The notes under the pieces were generated by a model that had not been told where the DNA came from, searched no databases, and saw only the letters and a program-made list of their open reading frames with translations. The translations under genes and the position numbers were made by a program. This document shows, one piece after another, positions 46,513-56,100 of a stretch of DNA of 64,000 bases. Where the stretch lies: positions 62,001-126,000 of the forward strand of contig NZ_NFJW01000002.1 of assembly GCF_002160065.1 (NCBI RefSeq), read 5' to 3'. Source of the stretch: Collinsella sp. An2. Lineage in GTDB: Bacteria > Actinomycetota > Coriobacteriia > Coriobacteriales > Coriobacteriaceae. The first letter of the stretch is position 1, and every line of letters starts with the position of its first letter.

Positions 46513-49500
46513 ATGGACATCCGCAACCATCTCTACACCCTTTGGCGCACCTGCCGACGTGCGGTGCGCGACGGGCCCGTGAAGAAGGTAAGACAGCTCT
46601 GCGCGCGAACACAGCGTAACGAGACGCCGCCAGCGCCACCGTTGACGCATCAGCACAGGCACCGGCGCGGCATCGGAGCGCTCATAGCCGGCGCAACCAT
46701 CCTGGGAGGACTTGCTCCTTTGCTCTGGAGCGCCTATGCCGCGCCCGGTACGGCCGTCATCGAACGCGTCGCCGAAAACGAGTTCGAGCCTTTGGGCTAT
46801 GAGGCCTCAATCGACTTCACCGACATCGAGGTCATCGATGGATTCCAAGAGGTCCCAGACATCGGCGTCTACTACGACCACCGCGGCATCGGGGACCCAG
46901 GGGTCGGAGAGACCATCGACCCCGACGACCTTTATGGACAGGTCACAGGCACACCGGGTTTTGCCCTGGACGGCACCGACAGCAGTCTGAAAGGTCGCGC
47001 GGCGCTGCGCTACACCGGCGGCACCTATGGAAACGACCTCTACGACGCCATCGTCACCTTCGAGGACTGGAATGTTCTGGAACCGATCAACGGATGGGAG
47101 AGTCACTGGAGCTACGGCTTCCACGATGTCTTCCAGCCGGGCATCTATATCTCGAAGGACTACAAGGCGCAGTCCGATAAGGACACCGGGTATCAGAACT
47201 TCAACATCTACACGGTTGGTCTGGACGCACTGCAGGTGTCGGTCGAGTTTGTATATGCCGGCACGACCTCACCGTTCCCGGCTAAGGGCCATATGACGTG
47301 CATCGACCTGGATACGTTGCAGGCGTTCACCTTTGGCGGCGCCATTACGGGCGGACGCATCGTGGCCGAAAACGACCACCTCACCCTTGAGCGCGACGAC
47401 ACCTATGTCCAAAGTGCAGACACCGCGCTGTCCGTCGATTTCAGACACTCGCCAGACCAGTATAAGAACGGGCTTGTGGAGGTGTTCTACGACACCACCA
47501 AGGATGCAAACAACTTGGGCACTCCTATCGAGCTCTACTTCTATCCCGCGTGGTATGGTGATCGGGGCGATACCCAGGCCTTCTTTGCTATGACGAGCGA
47601 CTTTCTCACGCTGCCGAACCCCAATGAGAATCCGTCTGGTCAAACCGATATCACCAAGACGGCCGACAAGACGTCGGGGGTCTCGATGGGCGACCATGTG
47701 GAGTATACGGTCGATTATCAGGCGCATGAGCAGGGTGTGAACTGCCGCCTGGGCTATCGCTATACCGCACTCGACATCGTTGACGTGTTGCCAGCCGAGA
47801 TGCGCTATGTCGACGGCTCGGGCAAACTGCTCGATGGCGACGGCAATGACATCACCGAGCAGGCAGGTGTGGTCGTCTTTGAGGGAGACAACGAGCACCC
47901 GGTAGAGAATACCGTTCGATTTGAATTCGACCGCGACTACCTGTCCACGATGCCCATGACGGGCGAACACTATCGCTTTGTGTTTGCGGCGGAACTCACC
48001 GAATATCCTGCAGACGGCAGCCTTACCGTACGCAACAGCTCCTATGCGCTCATCAACAACACCGGCAACGTGCCCTCGAACAACGTCGATACCGAGCTGG
48101 TGAAGCCGGAGCTTGTCGTGGATAAATCGGCCGACGCCTATGAGTACGAGGTGGGCGATGTCGTGACCTACACCGTCGTCTATCAGCAAACCGCCGCGAA
48201 CGCCCAGGCGCGCAACACGATCGTGTCCGACAACGTTCCCGAATACCTCGAACTCATTCCCGATAGCGTGAGTGCAACCGGCGTCAAAGATCTGCCGCCC
48301 GTCGAGGTCAACGCCAACGAATGGTCTATCGACTTCGACAAGTTCAACTACGGCGACGAGCTCGTGGTGACCTATCAGGCACGCGTCCGGCAATCGGGCG
48401 TAGGCAAAGAGGTCGTCAACAACGCGGGCATCCATGCGAACAACGCAGCCGATGCCGACGACCCCGTAGAGATCTATATCAATACGGCAAACATGGATAT
48501 CTCGAAGGATGTTGATCGCTACGAAGGCTATGTCGGAGCAAGCGACCAATTCCCAGGATACTTCGAGTACACCGTCCGCGTCTCCAACACCCAGGCCGGC
48601 ACGGTCGCTAACGACGTCGTCATCACCGACGACAGCCTGCCTGACGGCATGCGGCTGGGGCGCAACAACGACGGTTCCCTCATGATTGCCAGCATCACCG
48701 AAAACGGCACGACCGTCGAGGCGTCGTGGACAGGAGACCGTGCCGAGGGCACGCTGTCGGACATCTCGTATCGCATCGGCGACGACGACCATACGCATGA
48801 CCAATACACGACCGTGACGCCCCACTGGAACCTCGATCCCGAGGGAAATGGGTGGCGCATGACAATCGACCACCTGGATTACGGCGTTGAGCTCACCATT
48901 GTCTATCGAGCCTGCCCGGAAGATGCGGTAGCGGGCTGGGAGGTCGTCAACAAGGCCGGCGTCGAGGCGGGCAACAGCCTGCCCGACGATGACACCGCCA
49001 AGGTGTGGATCAACCAGCCCCATCTTGTCGTCGAGAAGACAGCGAGCAACGACAGCTTCACCGTCAACGACGAGATTCTCTACCACGTTGTCGTCGACAA
49101 CGAGACGCCGGGAACGCTGGGGAGAAACCTTGTCATCTCCGACCTGGCACACACCGAAGGTGTCGAGTTGCTGCGCGACACAATCAAGGTTTACGACAGC
49201 CGCGGAGAAGACATTACCGATGCCTGCACCGTCACCTACAAGCACAGCCCTCAAGGCGGCGAGACGTTCATAGTGGAGACGCACCGCAACATCGTTCATT
49301 CCGCAGACGAGCGACCTCTCTGGGAAGACGGCGAGCTGAAGAACGTCGACGGTAACAACCCCCTTGGTGTTGAAGGTGAGACGCAGGTCTCCGTTGAATA
49401 CCGCGTGAAAATCAACGATTCCGAGCTTGCAGGACAGACCGTCGACAACACCGCCCTTGCCGTCACCGATGAGCCGAACACCCAAACAACCGACGATGAG

Positions 49501-51492
49501 GTCGTCGACGTCAAGGGACCGAGGCTTGTGGTGGACAAGAACTCCGACCAAGAGGTCTATCAGGCAGGCGAGACGGGACAATACACCCTTGTGGTGCGCC
49601 AAACCCGTGAAGACGTCGTTGCAAAACAGGTCGTTATCGTCGACAAGATGGACGAGGCGGGGCTCGCAAGCATCGTCGAGGGGTCCGTTGCGGCCACGGG
49701 ACCTGACGGAGAGTCCATCGACGCCTCAGCGACGTATATAACCGACGAGGACACCGGAGACATCGTAGGCTTCGAGCTCGAAACGAACACCGACCTTGCT
49801 GATGAGGGAACCATCACCGTGACCTACGACGTCACCATGAAGACGGCAGGATCAATTCTGAATAACAAAGTCCAGGCCTCAGCCACCAATGCCATAGGTG
49901 CCGTCGACGAGCACGAGGTGCGCATCGTTGACCCCTACACGCAGGTGGCGCTCACCAAAGAGGCGGACAGCAACACGCACCGCATCGGCGAGACGGCTGT
50001 CTACACCGTAACCGCCGCCATAGCGGACCACCCTGCAAAGAACGTCGTCATACGCGACACGAGCCTGCCCGACACGATGCCGATCGACCTGAGAGGCATC
50101 GAGGTTGAGGTCGACGAGCGCGATGTCGACAACTTCCAGCTCGACGTCGATGGAAACGGCTTTGCCGTTCATCTGGGAGACCTGGACGCAGGCACGGTGG
50201 CACGCGTCGTCTACACCGCTCAGGTGCGCGACGAGCGTCTGATGGGTCAGTCCGTCGTCAACACGGCCATGCTCACTTCGGATTCGCTTGAAGATCCCCT
50301 CCGGGCCGATGCATATGTAACCGTTCCCGTCGATGAACCCGACGTTACCCTCACAAAAGATGTCGATCGCGACCAGATACACGTGGGCGAAACGGTCACC
50401 TACACCATCGAGGCGCAAGTTGCCGAAGGCACAGAGGGCGCCAAGAACGTCGTCATTGGAGATGCCAGCCTGCCCGATACCATGCCGATCGATATGGCAA
50501 GCATACATGCATGGCTTGACGGGCGTGAAATCGACCCGGTGACGGCGGATATCTCTGGCAACACCTTCACCATCGGCTTTGGAGACCTCCGGCAGCTGGA
50601 GTCCGTCCGCGTCACCTATCAGGCAACCGCCTCAGACGAAGGACTCGCCGGTACCGAGGTCGTCAATACGGCCACGCTCACGAGCGATAGCCTTGACGAC
50701 CCGCTGACAGACACGGCAACAGTCAAGGTCGTCGACGAGACGCAGACCGTCCTGGACAAACAGGCGTCAGTAGACGAGGCCCAGGTTGGAGACACGATCA
50801 CCTATACCGTGACCGTCGTCGCAGGCACCAACTTGACCGATGCGGTCATAACCGATTCGGACTTGCCGCGGGGCGTGGTGATCGACGAGCAGTCGATTGA
50901 GCTGACGGTGAACGGCGAGCGTATCGTCGCAGCCCCGACCATGGAAGGAACCGGATACACCGTACAGGTGGGAGACCTTGCTGCTGGAGACAAAGTCACG
51001 CTTACCTATCACGCCGCCGTCGAGGAAGACGTTGAGACCACACGGGCCGAGAACACGGCCACGCTCACCAGCCCCGACCTCGCAGAGCCTGTTGCCGACA
51101 CCGAGACCGTCACAATCGCGGAGCCGGAACAGCCTGGCACCCAAGAACCCGACGACGAGCCGAAGGAACCGGACAAGCCCTCACAGGACGAGCCGGAACC
51201 TGAGGAGCCCGACGACGAGAAACCGAGTGACGAATCTCCAGAGCCAAGCGATGACAAGACGGCCGATCCGGAGGAGCCGACGAGCTCCGACGATGAGACG
51301 CCCAAAGCCTCGACGCCGACCAGCTCGAAGGAGCCCGGGAAGAACCTTGGCAAAACCGGCGACGTCACCGCTGGCATCATGCCCCTGGTAGGAGCCGCTG
51401 TCGCCCTTGCGGGGGCTGGAGGCATCTACGGATATCACCGTCATCGCCACCGCGATGACCAGGATACCTGGGGCATTCATCACACCTCGTAG
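46513..51492 (+). CDS. Large DUF11-repeat surface protein with atypical LGKTG sorting signal
   Basis: 1,659 residues. A long basic leader (about 50 residues) precedes the hydrophobic part IGALIAGATILGGLAPLLW and cleavage near SAYAAPG, so export is expected. Residues about 75-380 are a unique N-terminal domain with no family I recognise (FGGAITGGRIVAENDH). Then come eight DUF11-like repeats of the form DITKTAD...GDHVEYTVDY or VVDKSAD...GDVVTYTVVY, each ending in a NTA-type strand. A Pro/Glu/Asp-rich wall-spanning spacer and NLGKTGD, a hydrophobic helix and HRHRHRDD tail follow. This is an LPXTG layout with Gly in place of Pro. GGAAGG precedes the ATG. A class B sortase gene follows by 120 bases. 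Confidence 0.9.
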   Translation: MDIRNHLYTLWRTCRRAVRDGPVKKVRQLCARTQRNETPPAPPLTHQHRHRRGIGALIAGATILGGLAPLLWSAYAAPGTAVIERVAENEFEPLGYEASIDFTDIEVIDGFQEVPDIGVYYDHRGIGDPGVGETIDPDDLYGQVTGTPGFALDGTDSSLKGRAALRYTGGTYGNDLYDAIVTFEDWNVLEPINGWESHWSYGFHDVFQPGIYISKDYKAQSDKDTGYQNFNIYTVGLDALQVSVEFVYAGTTSPFPAKGHMTCIDLDTLQAFTFGGAITGGRIVAENDHLTLERDDTYVQSADTALSVDFRHSPDQYKNGLVEVFYDTTKDANNLGTPIELYFYPAWYGDRGDTQAFFAMTSDFLTLPNPNENPSGQTDITKTADKTSGVSMGDHVEYTVDYQAHEQGVNCRLGYRYTALDIVDVLPAEMRYVDGSGKLLDGDGNDITEQAGVVVFEGDNEHPVENTVRFEFDRDYLSTMPMTGEHYRFVFAAELTEYPADGSLTVRNSSYALINNTGNVPSNNVDTELVKPELVVDKSADAYEYEVGDVVTYTVVYQQTAANAQARNTIVSDNVPEYLELIPDSVSATGVKDLPPVEVNANEWSIDFDKFNYGDELVVTYQARVRQSGVGKEVVNNAGIHANNAADADDPVEIYINTANMDISKDVDRYEGYVGASDQFPGYFEYTVRVSNTQAGTVANDVVITDDSLPDGMRLGRNNDGSLMIASITENGTTVEASWTGDRAEGTLSDISYRIGDDDHTHDQYTTVTPHWNLDPEGNGWRMTIDHLDYGVELTIVYRACPEDAVAGWEVVNKAGVEAGNSLPDDDTAKVWINQPHLVVEKTASNDSFTVNDEILYHVVVDNETPGTLGRNLVISDLAHTEGVELLRDTIKVYDSRGEDITDACTVTYKHSPQGGETFIVETHRNIVHSADERPLWEDGELKNVDGNNPLGVEGETQVSVEYRVKINDSELAGQTVDNTALAVTDEPNTQTTDDEVVDVKGPRLVVDKNSDQEVYQAGETGQYTLVVRQTREDVVAKQVVIVDKMDEAGLASIVEGSVAATGPDGESIDASATYITDEDTGDIVGFELETNTDLADEGTITVTYDVTMKTAGSILNNKVQASATNAIGAVDEHEVRIVDPYTQVALTKEADSNTHRIGETAVYTVTAAIADHPAKNVVIRDTSLPDTMPIDLRGIEVEVDERDVDNFQLDVDGNGFAVHLGDLDAGTVARVVYTAQVRDERLMGQSVVNTAMLTSDSLEDPLRADAYVTVPVDEPDVTLTKDVDRDQIHVGETVTYTIEAQVAEGTEGAKNVVIGDASLPDTMPIDMASIHAWLDGREIDPVTADISGNTFTIGFGDLRQLESVRVTYQATASDEGLAGTEVVNTATLTSDSLDDPLTDTATVKVVDETQTVLDKQASVDEAQVGDTITYTVTVVAGTNLTDAVITDSDLPRGVVIDEQSIELTVNGERIVAAPTMEGTGYTVQVGDLAAGDKVTLTYHAAVEEDVETTRAENTATLTSPDLAEPVADTETVTIAEPEQPGTQEPDDEPKEPDKPSQDEPEPEEPDDEKPSDESPEPSDDKTADPEEPTSSDDETPKASTPTSSKEPGKNLGKTGDVTAGIMPLVGAAVALAGAGGIYGYHRHRHRDDQDTWGIHHTS

Positions 51493-51501
51493 CATCCGTA
51501 T

Positions 51502-51586
51502 GCCGGCGCCGCAGAGTCCCCAATGGGCGCGGCGCCGGCCTTGGCAGGGCCCGGCGGGGTCGGAGCACTTCGACTCCGCCGGGCCC
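51502..51586 (+). terminator. Two consecutive GC-rich hairpins between surface protein and sortase
   Basis: First: 11-bp perfect stem 51502-51512 / 51529-51539 (GCCGGCGCCGC). Second: 16-bp stem 51547-51562 / 51571-51586 with one G-U pair. No strong U-tract follows, so they may limit rather than stop read-through into the sortase gene. Confidence 0.55.
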
Positions 51587-51612
51587 GGATATTGCACACC
51601 CTGGGAGTCGAT

Positions 51613-52425
51613 ATGTTCTCAACACCTACTATGGGGCGTCGCACATTCATCCTCTTGGCACCGTTTGCTGTTGCCGCGGCGGCGGGCGGCTGGCTCTGCG
51701 CACCTTACCTACAAGGCGAATGTGAATACGCACGAGTACGAGAAATAGCGGGCGCGCAACCTCCGACAGATGTCGCAGATGCCTCGAACGAACGGAAACC
51801 AGCTGCGACGACGGCCGATGAAGACCCCTGCATGGACCGCTCGTTTGATTGGAACGCGCTCTATCAAATCAACTCCGACGTCATCGGCTGGATCTATATC
51901 CCCAACACCCCGATTGACTACCCGATCGTGCAGGCTCCCGTCGACGATCCCGAGCGATACCTCCACACGACCTTTGAGGGAGCCGTGTCCTACCCCAACA
52001 ACCAGGGCTCCATCTATCTCGATGCAAGCAATGCCGGCGATGGCCTTAACGCCTCAGCCCCGCTTCTCTACGGGCATCAGCAACTCAACGGCTCCATGTT
52101 CTCGGCATTGAGCAACAACCACATCACCGGTGTCCTCGAAGAACACGACCAGGCATATGTCTACACGCCAAGCACGACGTGGCGCATAGCGCTCTTTGCG
52201 GCAAACGCTGTCGATGCCTCCACCGAAACAGTTCAGACGTCGTTTCGTGATGCCTCAGAGCTGCAATCGATGCTTGAAGAAAAGCTCTCGGAGTCCGAAG
52301 TTATTCTCTACGATCCAGGCCATATCGAGCAGCTCTGGACGTTTTGCACCTGCAGCTATGGCATCTGGCAGAACCAGCGAACCCTCACCTATGGATATGC
52401 AATCGAGCGTAGAGACGCTACATGA
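51613..52425 (+). CDS. Class B sortase
   Basis: 270 residues. Sortases are membrane transpeptidases that cut a C-terminal sorting signal and join the protein to the cell wall. Signal-anchor helix FILLAPFAVAAAAGGWLCAP at residues 11-30. Class B hallmarks: SDVIGWIYIPNTPIDYPIVQ and NNQGSIYLDASNA. Catalytic His in LLYGHQQLNGSMF, Cys in LWTFCTCSYG, Arg in QNQRTLTYGY. The catalytic motif is TFCTC where class B usually shows TLSTC. ATG 51613 with GGGAG upstream is chosen; the longer frame from 51523 would run through two hairpins. The neighbouring LGKTG protein is the obvious substrate. Confidence 0.9.
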   Translation: MFSTPTMGRRTFILLAPFAVAAAAGGWLCAPYLQGECEYARVREIAGAQPPTDVADASNERKPAATTADEDPCMDRSFDWNALYQINSDVIGWIYIPNTPIDYPIVQAPVDDPERYLHTTFEGAVSYPNNQGSIYLDASNAGDGLNASAPLLYGHQQLNGSMFSALSNNHITGVLEEHDQAYVYTPSTTWRIALFAANAVDASTETVQTSFRDASELQSMLEEKLSESEVILYDPGHIEQLWTFCTCSYGIWQNQRTLTYGYAIERRDAT

Positions 52426-52573
52426 TCACCGACGAGCTACCCGACTGGGACGGAGCATCGTCCGGCGTGGTGCCCACAAGCCCAACGACGTAGGCAGCGC
52501 CAAGGCCAAGTGCAACCGCAAGAGCAACGCCGATGATATATGCAAGCCAGTGCTTCTTGATAAACGAGAACAC
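52418..52573 (-). CDS. Small single-helix membrane protein (51 residues), unknown function
   Basis: GTG 52573 has a perfect GGAGG five bases upstream. The product begins FSFIKKHWLAYIIG and continues through one hydrophobic helix (VALAVALGLGAAYVVGLVG), then a short polar tail (TTPDDAPSQSGSSS). It is convergent with the sortase and overlaps its last eight bases. Inferred as a real gene from the ribosome-binding site and clear helix; family unknown. Confidence 0.6.
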   Translation of the reverse strand: MFSFIKKHWLAYIIGVALAVALGLGAAYVVGLVGTTPDDAPSQSGSSSVIM

Positions 52574-52726
52574 AGAGCCCTCCAAACCATCTACAACACA
52601 TCGTATGCTAGCAGCTTTTACCAAGGCTCACCGCCACGGCTCCACAACCCACCGGCTTCACACGTCGCGCAAGCTCAGAAGCGGGTACACCAAAATCAAG
52701 CATCAACCTACGGAGAAGGGAACGCC

Positions 52727-52969
52727 ATGGACAAGCATCTCGAGCTCTATCACATGCCCTCATGCCCCTACTGCCTCAAGGTCCGCCGTTACATGGACGA
52801 GCACGGCATAGAGATTCCCCTGCGGGACATCACCGCCGACGCGGCCGCACGCGACCAGCTTAAGCGCGTGGGAGGTAAGGTGCAGGTGCCCTGCCTCTTC
52901 ATCGACGGCACGCCGCTCTATGAGTCCGACGACATCATCGCCTACCTCGCCGCGCACGTCGCGGCGTAA
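52727..52969 (+). CDS. Glutaredoxin-like protein (CPYC)
   Basis: 80 residues, thioredoxin fold of glutaredoxin size. N-terminal ELYHMPSCPYCLKVRRYMDE carries the CPYC redox site; cis-Pro region KVQVPCLFID; C-terminal LYESDDIIAYLAAH matches the GST-N/glutaredoxin pattern. It is expected to reduce disulfides or mixed thiols in the cytosol. GGAGAAGGG precedes the ATG. The long upstream frame is spurious. Follows the small membrane protein, on the opposite strand. Confidence 0.9.
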   Translation: MDKHLELYHMPSCPYCLKVRRYMDEHGIEIPLRDITADAAARDQLKRVGGKVQVPCLFIDGTPLYESDDIIAYLAAHVAA

Positions 52970-53078
52970 CGGCTGCCACGGCGGCGCGGCGAACGCGGCG
53001 AAACAGCGGCCACAGTGCCCATCAGCGGCCATAACGCCGTTCTGCGCGCCTGCGCGCCACGCATCGACATGCGACAGG

Positions 53079-53138
53079 GCCCTGGCCTCGCCTCCTGAGG
53101 TGTTCGTATAGAACACGTCTCAGCAGACGGGCCAGGGC
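53079..53138. terminator. Long bipartite hairpin between convergent genes
   Basis: Outer stem GCCCTGGCC (53079-53087) with GGCCAGGGC (53130-53138). Inner stem CTGAGGTGTTC (53095-53105) with GAACACGTCTCAG (53111-53123), loop GTATA. Between the glutaredoxin and M28 genes, both of which end here, so a bidirectional terminator or structured element. Confidence 0.55.
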
Positions 53139-53165
53139 TCTGAGTGATAACGAGCGAAATCGCAC

Positions 53166-56100
53166 CTACGAACGACGGATAACCTCTGTCACGACGTCGG
53201 CCACCAAGTCGACGTTTTCAGGATTCACGTTGTACGGCAGGTCCACCTCGCTGTGCGAGCACGCGAAGTTGGGGCCGTCGATGCCGGCAACGGTAAGCGA
53301 GCGCAGGCTCATGCTCATGGCCGCGTAGGCATCGGTCGTCTCGTAGGGCATCTCGACCGACGCGAACTCGTTGTGGAACGCAGCAGATACCTTGCGCACC
53401 AGATTGGTGATGCGCTTGTCGCCCTTGAGCACGCGGTTCTCGCCCTCGGTTGCCACCATGGCAAGCTGTCCGGCACCGACGCATTCAAGGTTGATGAGGA
53501 ACACGCCGCGCAGCTTGTCGCGGTGGGTCGACAGGAACGCCTTCATTCCCGCGTTGTCGTACTCGGAGGCACCCGTCGCGACAAACCAAATGTCATGACC
53601 GAGCAGCTCGTCGTCGGCCATCGACGTGATGGCGTCGCGGAGCTCGCGCTCGGACACGCCCTCAGCGCCGGTAGCTCCACCCTTCCAGCCATCATCGAAG
53701 TTATCCCACGAGCCGATGTCTCCACCGGTACGCTTCGCATCGAAGTCTTCATCGACGCCGAGCCAATCGCTCATGCTGGACTCTTCCTGGCGCTTGCGAT
53801 GGAACAACCCGCCGCGGGAACGGCCCTTGCCCTGCGAGCGCGAGGTATCGGGAACAGAGATGGTCTCAAACGGCGACGAGGCGGCCTGGGAAGCGGGTTC
53901 CGCGGCATCCTGGTCGACCGACGGCGGTGCGGGCACGCGGCGCGCAGACGCAGCCTCGTGGTCGGACACAAATGGATCTGCCGGCGTCGACGAAGGATCG
54001 GGAAGATCAAAGAGCGACGAACGGCTTGAAACCGGTGTCTGGTTGAGAGACGGCTGCGCCGGATCGGGAACGGTCCTAAAGGCCGGGCGCGTCGTGCGTG
54101 CCGGGCGCGGCGCGGGAGGACGCTTCGCCGTGATCTCGGCCATGAGCGAATCGATCGTCTCCTCCTCGCTCACCTCGGCTGCAGGCGCAGGCTCGGGTGC
54201 GGGCGCAGCCGCCTGGGTAGACGTGACAGCGACAGAGGGCGCGGGCTTCGGAGCGGCCGGAGTGGCCACGGTCGCCTCAGGAGCCGGCGCGACGGGGGCA
54301 GCAGACGAAGCGGCGGCGTCATCCATAGGCGGCATCACGAACAGCTGCGTGTCCCCATATACGTCGACCTCGCCGGTTCCTGCGGGCGCGGCAGCCTCCT
54401 GAGGCTCCGCCACAGGTTCGACATCGGCGCTGTCGTAGCCAACGCTATCAACCGGCTCCGGCATATCGTCTGCCGTCGCCTCGACATCATCGGCGTCATC
54501 GGCACCAAACGCATCCTCAGACTCGAGCTCGGCCTCCTCCGCGGCATCGGGCACCACGGTAAAGCCCGCCTGCGTGGCCCCATCGTGCGTCGACAGCGGC
54601 TGGAAGACAGCCGTCGCCTCCAGCGCGGGAGCCTCGCTCTCCTCAGTCCACGATGCCTCGTCGGATTCGGCGGTATCGTTGCCTTCCTCAAACGGCTCGG
54701 CGTCGACAGCTTCGTCCTCGCCTTCGAAGGAATCATCTGCAAATCCATCTTCGACGAACTCGTCGGTAACGGCTTCGCCAGTCTCGGCCGGCTCTTCGAA
54801 CCCCTCGGCCGCCTGCAGGTCCTCGGGCGTGATGTCCTCGTACTGGTCTTCCTCGGAAGCACCGGTAAGATTCCGCGCCGTGCTCTCGATCTTCTCAACC
54901 GCATCTTTACCAAACTGCAGAGCGGTGCTCAGGAAGCGAGACGCCCCTTCGCGAACATTCGCCAGGGTCTCGGCAAACGCCGGACGGGACGGACTCACCT
55001 GCTGGATGGGCTGGTGGCGCACCGGCGGGCGATACGGAATCTCAGGGCGCTCGCGACGGGCGGGCTCATCGAACGCTTCGTCCGAGACTTCAGAGACGGT
55101 CTCGACATCAATGCGCTCGGACACCTCAGCGTCGGCGACAGCGGGGAACACACCGGTCTTTTCGGCATCGGGCGGCACCTCATCGAAAGAAGCCTCGTCG
55201 GCCTCGGCAGCAGGAGCGGCAGGCGCGGGGGCGGGCACAGCAGCCGGAGCGACATCGGCGGCGAACACCTCGGCGGAAGCTTCCTGTGGCTCAGGCTCTG
55301 CGACCACAGCTGCGGGCGCAGGTACAACCCTCTTGGGTGCAGGTGCGGGCTCGGGCTCCACGTATTCAAGAATGGTCGACTCGGAGACCATGCCGAGCGC
55401 ATAGATGGCATCGGCGCCAAAGCGATAATTGCCCGCCGCATTCAGCGGACCGCGCTGCTCCTCCTCGGCGACATACTCCTCCACGGCGGACGCATCCAGA
55501 GCGTCTTCATCCGCAACGAGGTCGGTGTCGGCGCTCGGCTCGGCAGCAGACTCCTCAGCAACCGCGGCCGCGGGCGCAGACTCATCGAAGAAGTCGGTCG
55601 GCATCTGCATAGCAACGGTCGAACCAAGCGGATCGGCTGCCGGAGTGGCAGGTACGTCTGATTCGGTCTCCGCGGCAGCTTCATCGTCGGCGGGTGTCTC
55701 CTCAAACTCAGCCTGCTCCTCCTCAAACGCCTCGGCGTCATACGCCTCATCGACGGGCTGCTCGGCGTCATCCAGATAGTCGCTGTAGTCCGGCTCGGCG
55801 GCCTGCTGCGCTGCGGCAAGCTGCTCGGCGGCAATACGCTGCTGCTCGGCGTAGTACTCTTCGAACGGCGTATCCTCGGGGAACTCGTCGCCACGCTCGT
55901 ACGGGGCGACGGCATCCATAACGCCCAACATGGAGGCGACGGAGGACTTGTTGCACACCGAACCAGAGGTGTAGGGAAGCACGAAGCGGTTCAGGAAGAC
56001 CGCGACGGCGTTGGCAAGCGGAACCAGGGCCACCACGATCGCCGCAAGCCACAGGACGGTCTTGACGGCACCCGGCAGCGGTAGAAGGCGAACGATCGCC

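Noticed and set aside
51523-51612. N-terminal extension of the sortase from ATG 51523
   Set aside because: This stretch runs through two strong hairpins and lacks a signal anchor; ATG 51613 has a ribosome-binding site.
54574-55661. Long plus-strand frames opposite the acidic insertion of the M28 protein
   Set aside because: They arise from the biased GCN/GAN codons of the insert; no ribosome-binding site or domain.
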